Shown here piece by piece: positions 1 through 5,517 of a stretch of DNA of 7,483 bases. Numbering within the stretch: position 1 is the first letter of the stretch; the number at the start of each line of letters is the position of its first letter. Position numbers and translations under genes: made by a program. The DNA is from Candidatus Bipolaricaulota bacterium (GTDB lineage Bacteria; Bipolaricaulota; Bipolaricaulia; UBA7950; UBA9294), in assembly GCA_018399865.1 (NCBI GenBank), contig JAGYNL010000278.1, forward strand, positions 1 through 7,483. The letters run 5' to 3'. The notes under the pieces are model-generated. The model had not been told where the DNA came from, did not search any database, and was given only the letters and a program-made list of their open reading frames with translations.

Positions 1-1487
1 CGAGTGCGTATGAAGTCATGCCGCAGGTTTGTCATCAGCATTCCCCATGCGGAGAACTGCCCAGGAGCACGTGGCACAATTACCTTTCGCATGTGCAGTT
101 CTCTTGCCAGTGTTGCTCCGTGCAGTGCCCCGGCTCCGCCAGAGGCAACCAGCGCAAAATCGCGCGGGTCGAATCCACGCTCTATACTTACTTGTTCCAA
201 GCCCGCTTGCATATTGGCATTTGCCAGCCGTAATATTCCAAGAGCCGCCTCTAACACTGACAGCTTAAATGGCTCGGCGATCTTCCGTACTGCCTCTGTT
301 GCTTTCTCAACGCTAAGCTTCATCTGCCCGCCAAGGAAATACTCAGCGCTCAACCGGCCCGTCAACAGGTTAGCGTCAGTGACTGTAGGCTCAGTTCCTC
401 CAAGGCCATAACAGGCTGGGCCAGGATCGGCGCCTGCGCTTCGGGGTCCCACGTGCAAAGCGCCACCTTGATCAATCCACGCGATTGATCCTCCCCCGGC
501 TCCTACCTCAACAATATCCACCACTGGTACCCTAAGGGGGTATCCAGCCCATGTTGACGTCTTTTCTAGGTTGTAGTCCGTATTTATCTTCAGAGTGCCT
601 TGATCAATCAGGCTTACCTTCGCTGTGGTCCCCCCCATATCAAACGAGATTACCCTATCCTCTCCCGCCTCACTAGCGATGACACTAGCTCCTATTACAC
701 CTCCAACTGGCCCCGATTCTATGAGGTGAATTGGAACCCGTTGCGCCTGGGAAAACGTTGTTGTGCCACCGTTAGATTGCATAGCGTACTTCGCTTCCGA
801 GATTCCCAATTTCGCCAGCTCATCATCAAGTGATTTCAAGTATCTCCTTGCCGATGGCTGTACATAGGCATTAAGCACAGTGGTGTTCGTTCTTTCATAC
901 TCTCGCCATTCTTGGGTTATATCATGAGATGCACTTACAGTAGCCTCGGGGTATAGCTTTTCAATGATATCTCTAGTGCGTTCTTCATGAGCATTGTTAG
1001 CATATGCATTGATGTAACATACAGCAATTGCTTCTATACCTGCTTTCTTGCAGGATTCTATAGCAAGGATCACATCTTCTTCCTCTAAAGGCTGCAGAAC
1101 CTCTCCGCGGTGGTTGATCCGCTCGCGCACCTCAAATCGGAATCGCCGGGCCACGAAAGGTTTTGGTTTCTGGTAGAACAAGTTATACATATCCGTACGA
1201 TTCGCCCGCTGGATTTCCAATACATCCCTGAAACCACTCGTAGTTATTAAAGCTGTCTTAGCGCCTGTCCGCTCCGTAAGAGCGTTAATCACTATTGTCG
1301 TTCCATGAACAAACTGTCGTATATCAAGCGGATCAAGTTTGCTCTTACGGATTGTACGCATTACTCCGTCCGCGAAATTACCTGGGGTAGTGAGGTCCTT
1401 TTCTAGGACAACATCCCCCTCTCCCTCTTCCAAAGAGACAAGGTCAGTAAAAGTACCGCCAATATCTATGGCTAATCTTCTTGCCAT
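1..1487 (-). CDS. hyuA: Hydantoinase/5-oxoprolinase subunit A (HyuA family), 3' end cut by left window edge
   Basis: The frame is open from ATG at 1487 to the left edge: 495 codons of a family normally about 650-700 residues long. Motifs seen are DIGGTFTD at residues 8-15 (N-terminal phosphate-binding motif of the actin/ASKHA fold), HGTT at 61-64, DMGGTTAK at 283-290 (second phosphate motif), GAGGGS at 329-334, GADPGPACYG at 352-361, and GFDPRDF followed by GGAGALHG up to about 457. This order is typical of HyuA. Members hydrolyse hydantoins or 5-oxoproline with ATP, usually together with a HyuB subunit; related subunits occur in acetone and acetophenone carboxylases, so the substrate cannot be named. 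A hyuB would be expected just beyond the left edge. The start overlaps the end of the upstream regulator gene by 16 bases, implying an operon and possibly translational coupling. A GGGGGAG ribosome site lies at 1498-1504, ten bases before the ATG. Confidence 0.93.
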   Translation of the reverse strand, partial: MARRLAIDIGGTFTDLVSLEEGEGDVVLEKDLTTPGNFADGVMRTIRKSKLDPLDIRQFVHGTTIVINALTERTGAKTALITTSGFRDVLEIQRANRTDMYNLFYQKPKPFVARRFRFEVRERINHRGEVLQPLEEEDVILAIESCKKAGIEAIAVCYINAYANNAHEERTRDIIEKLYPEATVSASHDITQEWREYERTNTTVLNAYVQPSARRYLKSLDDELAKLGISEAKYAMQSNGGTTTFSQAQRVPIHLIESGPVGGVIGASVIASEAGEDRVISFDMGGTTAKVSLIDQGTLKINTDYNLEKTSTWAGYPLRVPVVDIVEVGAGGGSIAWIDQGGALHVGPRSAGADPGPACYGLGGTEPTVTDANLLTGRLSAEYFLGGQMKLSVEKATEAVRKIAEPFKLSVLEAALGILRLANANMQAGLEQVSIERGFDPRDFALVASGGAGALHGATLARELHMRKVIVPRAPGQFSAWGMLMTNLRHDFIRT

Positions 1488-2053
1488 TGTGTATGTTCTC
1501 CCCCTTCCAGTAGTCTCATTGTTAATATCCACAGGATTCTTGCTTCTGTATCACCTAGATTTTGTATGGTATGAGGCGTTGTCGAAAAGATATGAAAACT
1601 GTCGCCAGCCTTAAGCATCTCCTTCTTTTGCTCTACCACTAAAAGAACTTCTCCTTCCAAAACGTAGCCGACCTCCTCTCCAGCGTGCGCCATTGGGAGT
1701 GGCTGATAGTGAGGCGGATATTGCGCAATTACTGCTTCCAGCAGGCGATCGGGGCTAGGGTTGGACAGTAGATTGTAGACTACCTGGGAGTCGCCAATGG
1801 ATATCCGACTACGTGGTTGGTCTGCCCTCACCACCAGCGGGCCGTCTGCGGGTACAGCGGAGAAAAAATGGGTTAATGGAACCTCCAGAGCGTCACATAT
1901 GGCGTGAAGAGAAGTGATAGAAAGAGACGATAACCCGCGTTCGACTTGAGACAAGAAACCAATCGACAGGTTACACCGAGATGCCAGTTTCTCTAGTGTC
2001 CAGCCTTTGCGTTGTCTTAAAGTGCGTAAGCTTCGGCCAATTTTGTCATCCAT
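1472..2053 (-). CDS. XRE-family transcriptional regulator with C-terminal cupin domain
   Basis: This 193-residue protein has an N-terminal helix-turn-helix of the XRE/HTH_3 type (about 7-61, with LASRCNLSIGFLSQVERG as the HTH core) and a C-terminal cupin_2 barrel (about 112-180). The barrel shows HAGEEVGYVLEGEV and the second-motif stretch AGDSFHIFSTTPHTIQN, with H123, E126/E127, H161 and N165 visible. The first cupin motif has only one of its two usual histidines, so metal binding is uncertain and a small-molecule sensing pocket is equally possible. Such XRE-cupin proteins usually repress an adjacent catabolic or transport operon and respond to its substrate. Here the gene is first in a unit with hyuA (16-base overlap), so it probably controls hydantoin or oxoproline metabolism and its own synthesis. 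There is no Shine-Dalgarno sequence before the ATG, and the promoter lies so close that the mRNA appears leaderless. The protein begins in the usual place for the family, a few residues before the first HTH helix. Confidence 0.93.
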   Translation of the reverse strand: MDDKIGRSLRTLRQRKGWTLEKLASRCNLSIGFLSQVERGLSSLSITSLHAICDALEVPLTHFFSAVPADGPLVVRADQPRSRISIGDSQVVYNLLSNPSPDRLLEAVIAQYPPHYQPLPMAHAGEEVGYVLEGEVLLVVEQKKEMLKAGDSFHIFSTTPHTIQNLGDTEARILWILTMRLLEGGEHTQWQED

Positions 2054-2054
2054 G

Positions 2055-2072
2055 ATTTCAGTATAGTGAAAT
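2055..2072. promoter_or_regulatory. 18-bp palindrome over the -10 box, likely autoregulatory operator
   Basis: The plus strand reads ATTTCAGTATAGTGAAAT. Eight of nine base pairs are symmetric; only the G/G pair flanking the central TATA breaks the symmetry. It covers the -10 box and ends one base before the regulator's ATG. A dimeric XRE protein bound here would block RNA polymerase, so this is the best candidate operator for self-repression. No second copy of this exact palindrome was found elsewhere in the window. Confidence 0.6.
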
Positions 2073-2087
2073 TTTTTTAGTAGTCAA
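2060..2087 (-). promoter_or_regulatory. Sigma-A type promoter of the XRE-cupin/hyuA unit
   Basis: Read on the minus strand, TTGACT (2087-2082) and TATACT (2065-2060) are separated by 16 bases; each matches consensus at five of six positions. Only six bases lie between the -10 box and the ATG at 2053, so transcription should begin at or within a base or two of the start codon. No ribosome site would fit in the transcript, which predicts leaderless translation of the regulator. Confidence 0.75.
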
Positions 2088-2103
2088 GCCTCGGTAACCT
2101 ATT

Positions 2104-2150
2104 CACCAAATTGGTGCATATACTCCGAGAGCGGTGCATCGGATACACCG
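2104..2150. repeat. Two palindromes sharing GGTGCA in the regulator / RHH intergenic region
   Basis: A perfect 13-base palindrome, CACCAAATTGGTG, lies at 2104-2116. A 19-base near-palindrome, CGGTGCATCGGATACACCG, lies at 2132-2150 with a single mismatched pair. Both contain or run into GGTGCA (2113-2118 and 2133-2138, exactly 20 bases apart), and a third GGTGCA occurs at 2207-2212, 74 bases further on. The spacings are close to whole helical turns. These could be operators for the XRE-cupin protein, the RHH protein, or another regulator acting on the divergent genes. Function is inferred from symmetry and position only. Confidence 0.4.
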
Positions 2151-2222
2151 GCAAGAAGACCAGGCTCAATAGCGCTATAAGGCAGGCATAATAGACACTG
2201 TTAACTGGTGCAAAGCGGCGAC

Positions 2223-2250
2223 TTTTAATGTACCCCGGATCGTGTATAAT
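2223..2250 (+). promoter_or_regulatory. Probable promoter of the small RHH gene
   Basis: A perfect TATAAT -10 hexamer lies at 2245-2250. The best upstream -35 candidate is TTTTAA at 2223-2228 with a 16-base spacer, a weak match, which suggests a weak or activator-helped promoter. The start point would be near 2257, before the ribosome site at 2274. This supports translation from GTG 2284 rather than from the earlier in-frame GTG at 2242, which overlaps the -10 region. Confidence 0.55.
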
Positions 2251-2273
2251 ACCTCGGTTGTTGATATCAAAAA

Positions 2274-2279
2274 GGGGGA
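2274..2279 (+). promoter_or_regulatory. Ribosome binding site that fixes the RHH start at GTG 2284
   Basis: GGGGGA, preceded by AAAA, sits four bases before GTG 2284, a usable if slightly short spacing. The alternative in-frame GTG at 2242 has no such site and lies upstream of the predicted transcription start. Confidence 0.6.
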
Positions 2280-2283
2280 TCTT

Positions 2284-2454
2284 GTGGCAAAACAAACACT
2301 GGATAAAGTATCGATCTACGTTCCTAAGAATAAACTAGGAAACCGGCCGATCGAGCGGCTCGCTGTACTTGCAGACCAACAGGACCGCTCAGTTAGCTAC
2401 CTCGCCGTAGAAGCCATCCTTGAGTATCTCAAGGAAGAAGAACGCAAAGACTAA
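2284..2454 (+). CDS. Small ribbon-helix-helix (CopG/Arc-like) DNA-binding protein
   Basis: From GTG 2284 the protein has 56 residues. Residues 8-13 (KVSIYV) form a likely beta strand of alternating polar and hydrophobic residues. Helix A follows at about 22-33 (PIERLAVLADQQ), a short turn, and helix B at about 37-52 (SVSYLAVEAILEYLKE), ending in a charged tail. This is the ribbon-helix-helix layout, in which two chains pair through the strand and insert it into the DNA major groove. RHH proteins of this size are often antitoxins or small repressors. No toxin gene follows: the next base pairs hold a hairpin and then the convergent end of the Hsp100 gene. It is therefore an orphan RHH protein of unknown target. 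A longer version starting at GTG 2242 (70 residues) is possible but less likely. Function is inferred from the fold pattern alone. Confidence 0.72.
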   Translation: MAKQTLDKVSIYVPKNKLGNRPIERLAVLADQQDRSVSYLAVEAILEYLKEEERKD

Positions 2455-2486
2455 TACTGGGTACAGTAGCTCTTATCCCAACTATC

Positions 2487-2525
2487 AAACCTAGAAGCTG
2501 TCTGTTGGTAGCAGCTTCTAGGTTT
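2487..2525. terminator. Strong 14-bp hairpin between convergent genes, probable bidirectional terminator
   Basis: AAACCTAGAAGCTG (2487-2500) and CAGCTTCTAGGTTT (2512-2525) are perfect inverted repeats around an 11-base loop. The hairpin lies 32 bases after the RHH stop codon and 48 bases past the Hsp100 stop on the other strand, where a shared terminator would be expected. The stem ends in TTT on either strand, but no long T run follows, so intrinsic termination may be imperfect. A weaker five-pair hairpin (GCACA 2540-2544 with TGTGC 2551-2555) followed by TTTTGT may help stop plus-strand transcripts. Confidence 0.7.
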
Positions 2526-2573
2526 GTGTGGTGAACTTCGCACACACAATTGTGCTTTTGTCTGGTTGCGCTT

Positions 2574-4787
2574 CTATGTCCGAATAAGAAGTACGTCAGA
2601 CATTGCTGCAGCATCGACTGTGACATGGTCACCCTCGTTTACCTCGCCAGAAACTATTTTCATAGCCAGAGGGTTTTCTACTAGTCTCTTTAGCTCCCTC
2701 TCCAATGGCCGCGCGCCGTAATGCGGATCGTAGCCCTTCTTGACAAGGACCTTTTTCGCTTCATCGGTTAGAGTAAGAGATATACTCTGTTCCGCAAGCC
2801 GCTTATTAAGATGTTCAATCTTCAAATCAACAATCCTGGCAATCACAGCTTCTGATAGCTGGTGAAAGATGATGGTTTCGTCTATTCGGTTGAGAAACTC
2901 CGGTCGAAGAATCTGTTTCAATTCATTGTCTATCTTAACACGCACTTCCTGCTCGGAGTAATCTTCGGTAAAGTATTCATTTCCTATGTTCGAAGTCATG
3001 ATGATTATGGTGTGTCGAAAGTCAACTGTACGACCATGCCCATCAGTAAGGCGCCCCTCATCGAGAAGCTGTAACAGCAAGTTCATCACCTGAGGATGGG
3101 CTTTCTCTATCTCATCAAAAAGCACAACCTGATACGGACGACGCCTCACAGACTCGGTCAATTGCCCTCCTTCCTCGTAGCCAACGTAGCCTGGGGGCGA
3201 ACCGATCAACCGGGCAGTAGCATGCCTTTCCATATACTCTGACATATCGATCCTCAACAAAGCATTATCACTACCAAACAGAAACGCAGCTAAGGCCTTG
3301 GCAAGCTCAGTCTTTCCCACGCCGGTTGGACCAAGAAACAGGAAAGTCCCTATAGGCTTTCGAGGATCTGACAGCCCTGCGCGGGAGTGTCGCACTGCCT
3401 CTGAAATTGCTTTAACCCCCTCCTCTTGATCAATGACCCGCTCATGCAAGATGTCTTCCATCTTTGACAGACGAGTTCTTTCCTCTGTCATCATCCGCTC
3501 AGCAGGAATTCCCGTCCATTGGGACACAATACCCGCTATCTGTTGCTCCGTGACTTCTTCCGAACTTCCCGCAACGCGGATACAACTTGCCGCCTCATCC
3601 AGCAGGTCAATTGCTTTATCGGGAAGGAATCGGCCAGAGATATAACGCTCGGAAAGCTTTGCCGCTGCTTCTATTGCATCATCGGTTATTTTCACTTTGT
3701 GGTGTTCCTCCAGCTTCTCGCGCAGGCCCCTCAGTATCTCCACGGTATCGCTCACCGAAGGCTCACTTATGTACACCTGCTGAAAGCGCCGCTCGAGAGC
3801 CGAGTCTTTTTCTACATGCTCACGATACTCGTTTAGAGTTGTAGCACCAATAAGCTGGAACTTGCCGCGGGATAGTGGTTCTTTTAGCATGTTTGAGGCA
3901 TCGATAGCTCCTTCCGCCCCTCCAGCGCCCACAATTACATGAAGCTCATCAATAAACACAATAATCTTACCAGCAGCAGCTTCGATCTCCTTTATCACAG
4001 CTTTCAGGCGATCCTCGAATTCACCGCGGAACTTCGAACCCGCAACCATCGCTGCAACATCTAAGGCAACGATCTCCTTACCTTTCAATGAATCCGGAAC
4101 CTCGTTTTTTGAAATCCTCTGTGCAAGGCCTTCCACGACAGCGGTTTTACCAACGCCCGGCTCGCCGATAAGTACAGGATTATTCTTGCGTCGCCGAGAG
4201 AGGATTTGCTCCATACGGCGAACCTCTTGCTCTCGACCAATTACTGGATCAAGTTCCCCGCGCTTTGCCATTTCTGTCAGGTTCATTGAGTACTTCTTTA
4301 AGATCTGGTAACGATCCTCAGAATCACGCTCAGTAACTCGCTGTTCACCGCGCACGCCACGTAGAGCTGAGTAGATGGACTCCGGTGTTATGTGGTGGTG
4401 ATCTAGAACCGCTTTCAACTTAGGATCGGTAGTGCGGGAAATAGAAAGCAGTATATGATCCACACCAACATACTCGTCGTGAAGCCGCTCCGCCTCCATC
4501 TGGGCACCATTTACCACCGCATCCAAACGCGGGGTAATGTATATCTGAGTTCCTACTGGTCCAGATACAGTTGGTTTGCTTTTCAGCAGGATCTCCAGGT
4601 CCTTGGCCAGACCCGTTAGATTAACTCCCATCTCTTGAAGGATATTTCGCCCGACGCCTTCTGCTGTTACAAGAACAGTAAATATATGCTCTACATCAAG
4701 CTGGTTGTGCTTGTGCCGAGACAAAAGATCCTGCGCTTCGTGGAATAATTCCTGTGCTCCTTCAGTAAGTCTATCAAAACGAATCAT
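2574..4787 (-). CDS. Hsp100/Clp AAA+ ATPase, ClpB-like, without the coiled-coil middle domain
   Basis: This 737-residue ATP-driven protein unfoldase starts at ATG 4787. Domains in order: a double Clp N repeat (about 4-145). First AAA+ module: Walker A GEPGVGKT 208-215, pore loop KFRG 252-255, Walker B with D280/E281, arginine fingers R333/R334. Second AAA+ module: Walker A GPTGVGKT 486-493, pore loop GYVG 533-536, Walker B D558/E559, arginine finger R634, sensor-2 GARP 691-694. Wording such as [30 protein letters not shown] and [13 protein letters not shown] is closest to ClpB. However, DEAA (397-400) is joined to [15 protein letters not shown] (412-426) by about eleven residues, where ClpB has a roughly 120-residue coiled coil and ClpC about 70. 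After TSNIG (598-602) the segment is short like ClpB and shows no IGF/IGL/VGF tripeptide for ClpP docking. The joint is in frame and all catalytic residues are kept, so the gene looks functional. The gene has its own promoter and a CIRCE-like operator. Databases may call it ClpB, ClpC or ClpA. Confidence 0.93.
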   Translation of the reverse strand: MIRFDRLTEGAQELFHEAQDLLSRHKHNQLDVEHIFTVLVTAEGVGRNILQEMGVNLTGLAKDLEILLKSKPTVSGPVGTQIYITPRLDAVVNGAQMEAERLHDEYVGVDHILLSISRTTDPKLKAVLDHHHITPESIYSALRGVRGEQRVTERDSEDRYQILKKYSMNLTEMAKRGELDPVIGREQEVRRMEQILSRRRKNNPVLIGEPGVGKTAVVEGLAQRISKNEVPDSLKGKEIVALDVAAMVAGSKFRGEFEDRLKAVIKEIEAAAGKIIVFIDELHVIVGAGGAEGAIDASNMLKEPLSRGKFQLIGATTLNEYREHVEKDSALERRFQQVYISEPSVSDTVEILRGLREKLEEHHKVKITDDAIEAAAKLSERYISGRFLPDKAIDLLDEAASCIRVAGSSEEVTEQQIAGIVSQWTGIPAERMMTEERTRLSKMEDILHERVIDQEEGVKAISEAVRHSRAGLSDPRKPIGTFLFLGPTGVGKTELAKALAAFLFGSDNALLRIDMSEYMERHATARLIGSPPGYVGYEEGGQLTESVRRRPYQVVLFDEIEKAHPQVMNLLLQLLDEGRLTDGHGRTVDFRHTIIIMTSNIGNEYFTEDYSEQEVRVKIDNELKQILRPEFLNRIDETIIFHQLSEAVIARIVDLKIEHLNKRLAEQSISLTLTDEAKKVLVKKGYDPHYGARPLERELKRLVENPLAMKIVSGEVNEGDHVTVDAAAMSDVLLIRT

Positions 4788-4791
4788 ACCA

Positions 4792-4799
4792 ATCACCTC
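4792..4799 (-). promoter_or_regulatory. Ribosome binding site that fixes the Hsp100 start at ATG 4787
   Basis: On the minus strand GAGGTGAT (4799-4792) matches the anti-Shine-Dalgarno complement over eight bases and lies four bases before ATG 4787. An upstream in-frame GTG at 4796 falls inside this site and would have no site of its own, so the shorter protein beginning [12 protein letters not shown] is preferred. That is also where ClpB proteins normally begin. Confidence 0.8.
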
Positions 4800-4800
4800 A

Positions 4801-4831
4801 AATTAGCAGTCACATATATCGACTGCTAATT
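4801..4831. promoter_or_regulatory. CIRCE-like inverted repeat (HrcA operator variant)
   Basis: The core is TTAGCAGTC (4803-4811), nine bases, then GACTGCTAA (4821-4829). The perfect arms extend to 11 bp as AATTAGCAGTC/GACTGCTAATT. CIRCE, the operator of the heat-shock repressor HrcA, is TTAGCACTC-N9-GAGTGCTAA. This copy has the same arm length and nine-base spacer and differs at one position per arm, changed symmetrically. It overlaps the predicted transcription start and ends just before the ribosome site, the usual place for CIRCE. It should make the Hsp100 gene heat inducible. Confidence 0.85.
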
Positions 4832-4857
4832 CTACCTCGAAATACTGGCTATTTCAA
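4829..4857 (-). promoter_or_regulatory. Sigma-A promoter of the Hsp100 gene
   Basis: On the minus strand TTGAAA (4857-4852) and TAGAAT (4834-4829) are separated by 17 bases; each has five of six consensus bases. The expected start point, about seven bases after the -10 box, lies within the first arm of the CIRCE-like repeat, so a bound repressor would block initiation. A housekeeping-type promoter combined with CIRCE is the class I heat-shock arrangement of Firmicutes. Confidence 0.75.
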
Positions 4858-4974
4858 GTTCCCTTGCGATGAAGCAATAAGCAGATTTCTGGTAATGCAT
4901 GGGTTGAGCTTCAACTGTAGATATCATACGCCGGCGGTGGCGACACTTCGTATATGAGCTACTAGAACATACAT
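4858..4974. other. Short intergenic stretch after the asparaginase gene, no gene seen
   Basis: This stretch runs from the end of the asparaginase-like gene to the Hsp100 promoter. It holds a small GC-rich segment with weak self-complementarity (CGCC at 4930-4933 against GGCG at 4938-4941) and a five-pair hairpin, GTTGA/TCAAC type, at about 4902-4914. Neither is followed by a T run in the direction of the asparaginase gene, so no convincing terminator is present. No frame here resembles the missing asparaginase C-terminal domain. Confidence 0.5.
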
Positions 4975-5475
4975 CTAACGCATAGCAAAGGTAAGTCTCC
5001 TGCGGTCTTTCACCACTCCAGGAAAACGCAGAACTTTATTATGCATGACCACGTAGACGCCGGGCGAGACAAGTCGCACTCCAAGGAGTGACTCTGTTAC
5101 GTTCTGCAGCGCGTCTGAATCCCGAAACTCGTAAGGCCTCATCGCACCAGTAAGGATGACCGGGATAGAAAGACCCTCAAGTTCTCGCTGAAGAAGTTCA
5201 CCTGTCTTACACATGGTATCTGTGCCATGCAATACGACAATTCCGTCCGACAAGGGAAGGGCTTTTCTTGTTTCAACAAGGATGAGTTGGCGGTCATCCT
5301 CGGTCATCTCAAGCGAATCCTTTAACACAACCTGCTTGTAGGTAACATCGAGATCTGGGAGGCGCAAACCACGAAGCATAGCTGGAACTATCGTGTGATA
5401 ATTCTTGAGCGTTCCACTTCGCTCGTTATACGTTTTCTCGATCGTACCGCCAGTGGTCAATAATGTGATTTTCAT
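4975..5475 (-). CDS. Single-domain asparaginase-like protein (N-terminal asparaginase domain only)
   Basis: This 166-residue protein matches the N-terminal catalytic domain of bacterial L-asparaginases, which are about 320-340 residues with two domains. TTGGTI (7-12) carries the nucleophile threonine T11. HGTDTM (83-88) carries T85-D86, the T and D of the second triad. LTGAMRP (108-114) is the usual core strand. GVVKDR (153-158) places K156 where the triad lysine is found in E. coli AnsB. The protein stops ten residues after this lysine, so the C-terminal domain, which supplies substrate contacts to the neighbouring subunit in the usual tetramer, is absent. No frameshifted remnant follows in the 187 bases before the next start codon. 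Short asparaginase-domain proteins are known, so this may be a natural compact form; amide, lactam or another substrate is possible. It follows the permease gene by 42 bases and is probably co-transcribed with it. The only purine-rich site, GGAAG, directly abuts the ATG, so translation may be weak or coupled. Confidence 0.88.
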   Translation of the reverse strand: MKITLLTTGGTIEKTYNERSGTLKNYHTIVPAMLRGLRLPDLDVTYKQVVLKDSLEMTEDDRQLILVETRKALPLSDGIVVLHGTDTMCKTGELLQRELEGLSIPVILTGAMRPYEFRDSDALQNVTESLLGVRLVSPGVYVVMHNKVLRFPGVVKDRRRLTFAMR

Positions 5476-5517
5476 CTTCCAAGACTATTATGCAGCCAGG
5501 GGGGCGGTTATGCTAGG

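Noticed and set aside
4..411. Plus-strand open frame of 135 codons near the left edge
   Set aside because: It lies antisense to the clearly recognisable hyuA frame and its translation has no family-like pattern.
1339..1614. Plus-strand open frame across the hyuA/regulator junction
   Set aside because: It is a shadow of two well-supported minus-strand genes and has no ribosome site.
2077..2295. Minus-strand open frame upstream of the XRE-cupin gene
   Set aside because: It overlaps the XRE promoter and the start of the RHH gene, and its composition does not look like a protein family. The region is better explained as regulatory DNA.
2574..4787. Straight call of the Hsp100 gene as clpC
   Set aside because: The core wording and C-terminal end resemble ClpB, there is no UVR-containing middle segment, and no ClpP tripeptide is visible.
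4788..4796. GTG at 4796 as the Hsp100 start
   Set aside because: It falls inside the GAGGTGAT ribosome site that serves ATG 4787, and the extra three residues are not typical of the family.
4927..4953. GC-rich segment as an intrinsic terminator after the asparaginase-like gene
   Set aside because: The stem is only four or five pairs and no T run follows on the minus strand.
4975..5475. Frameshifted full-length asparaginase
   Set aside because: The three frames after the stop do not resemble the C-terminal domain, and only 187 bases lie before the next gene's start codon, part of it promoter.
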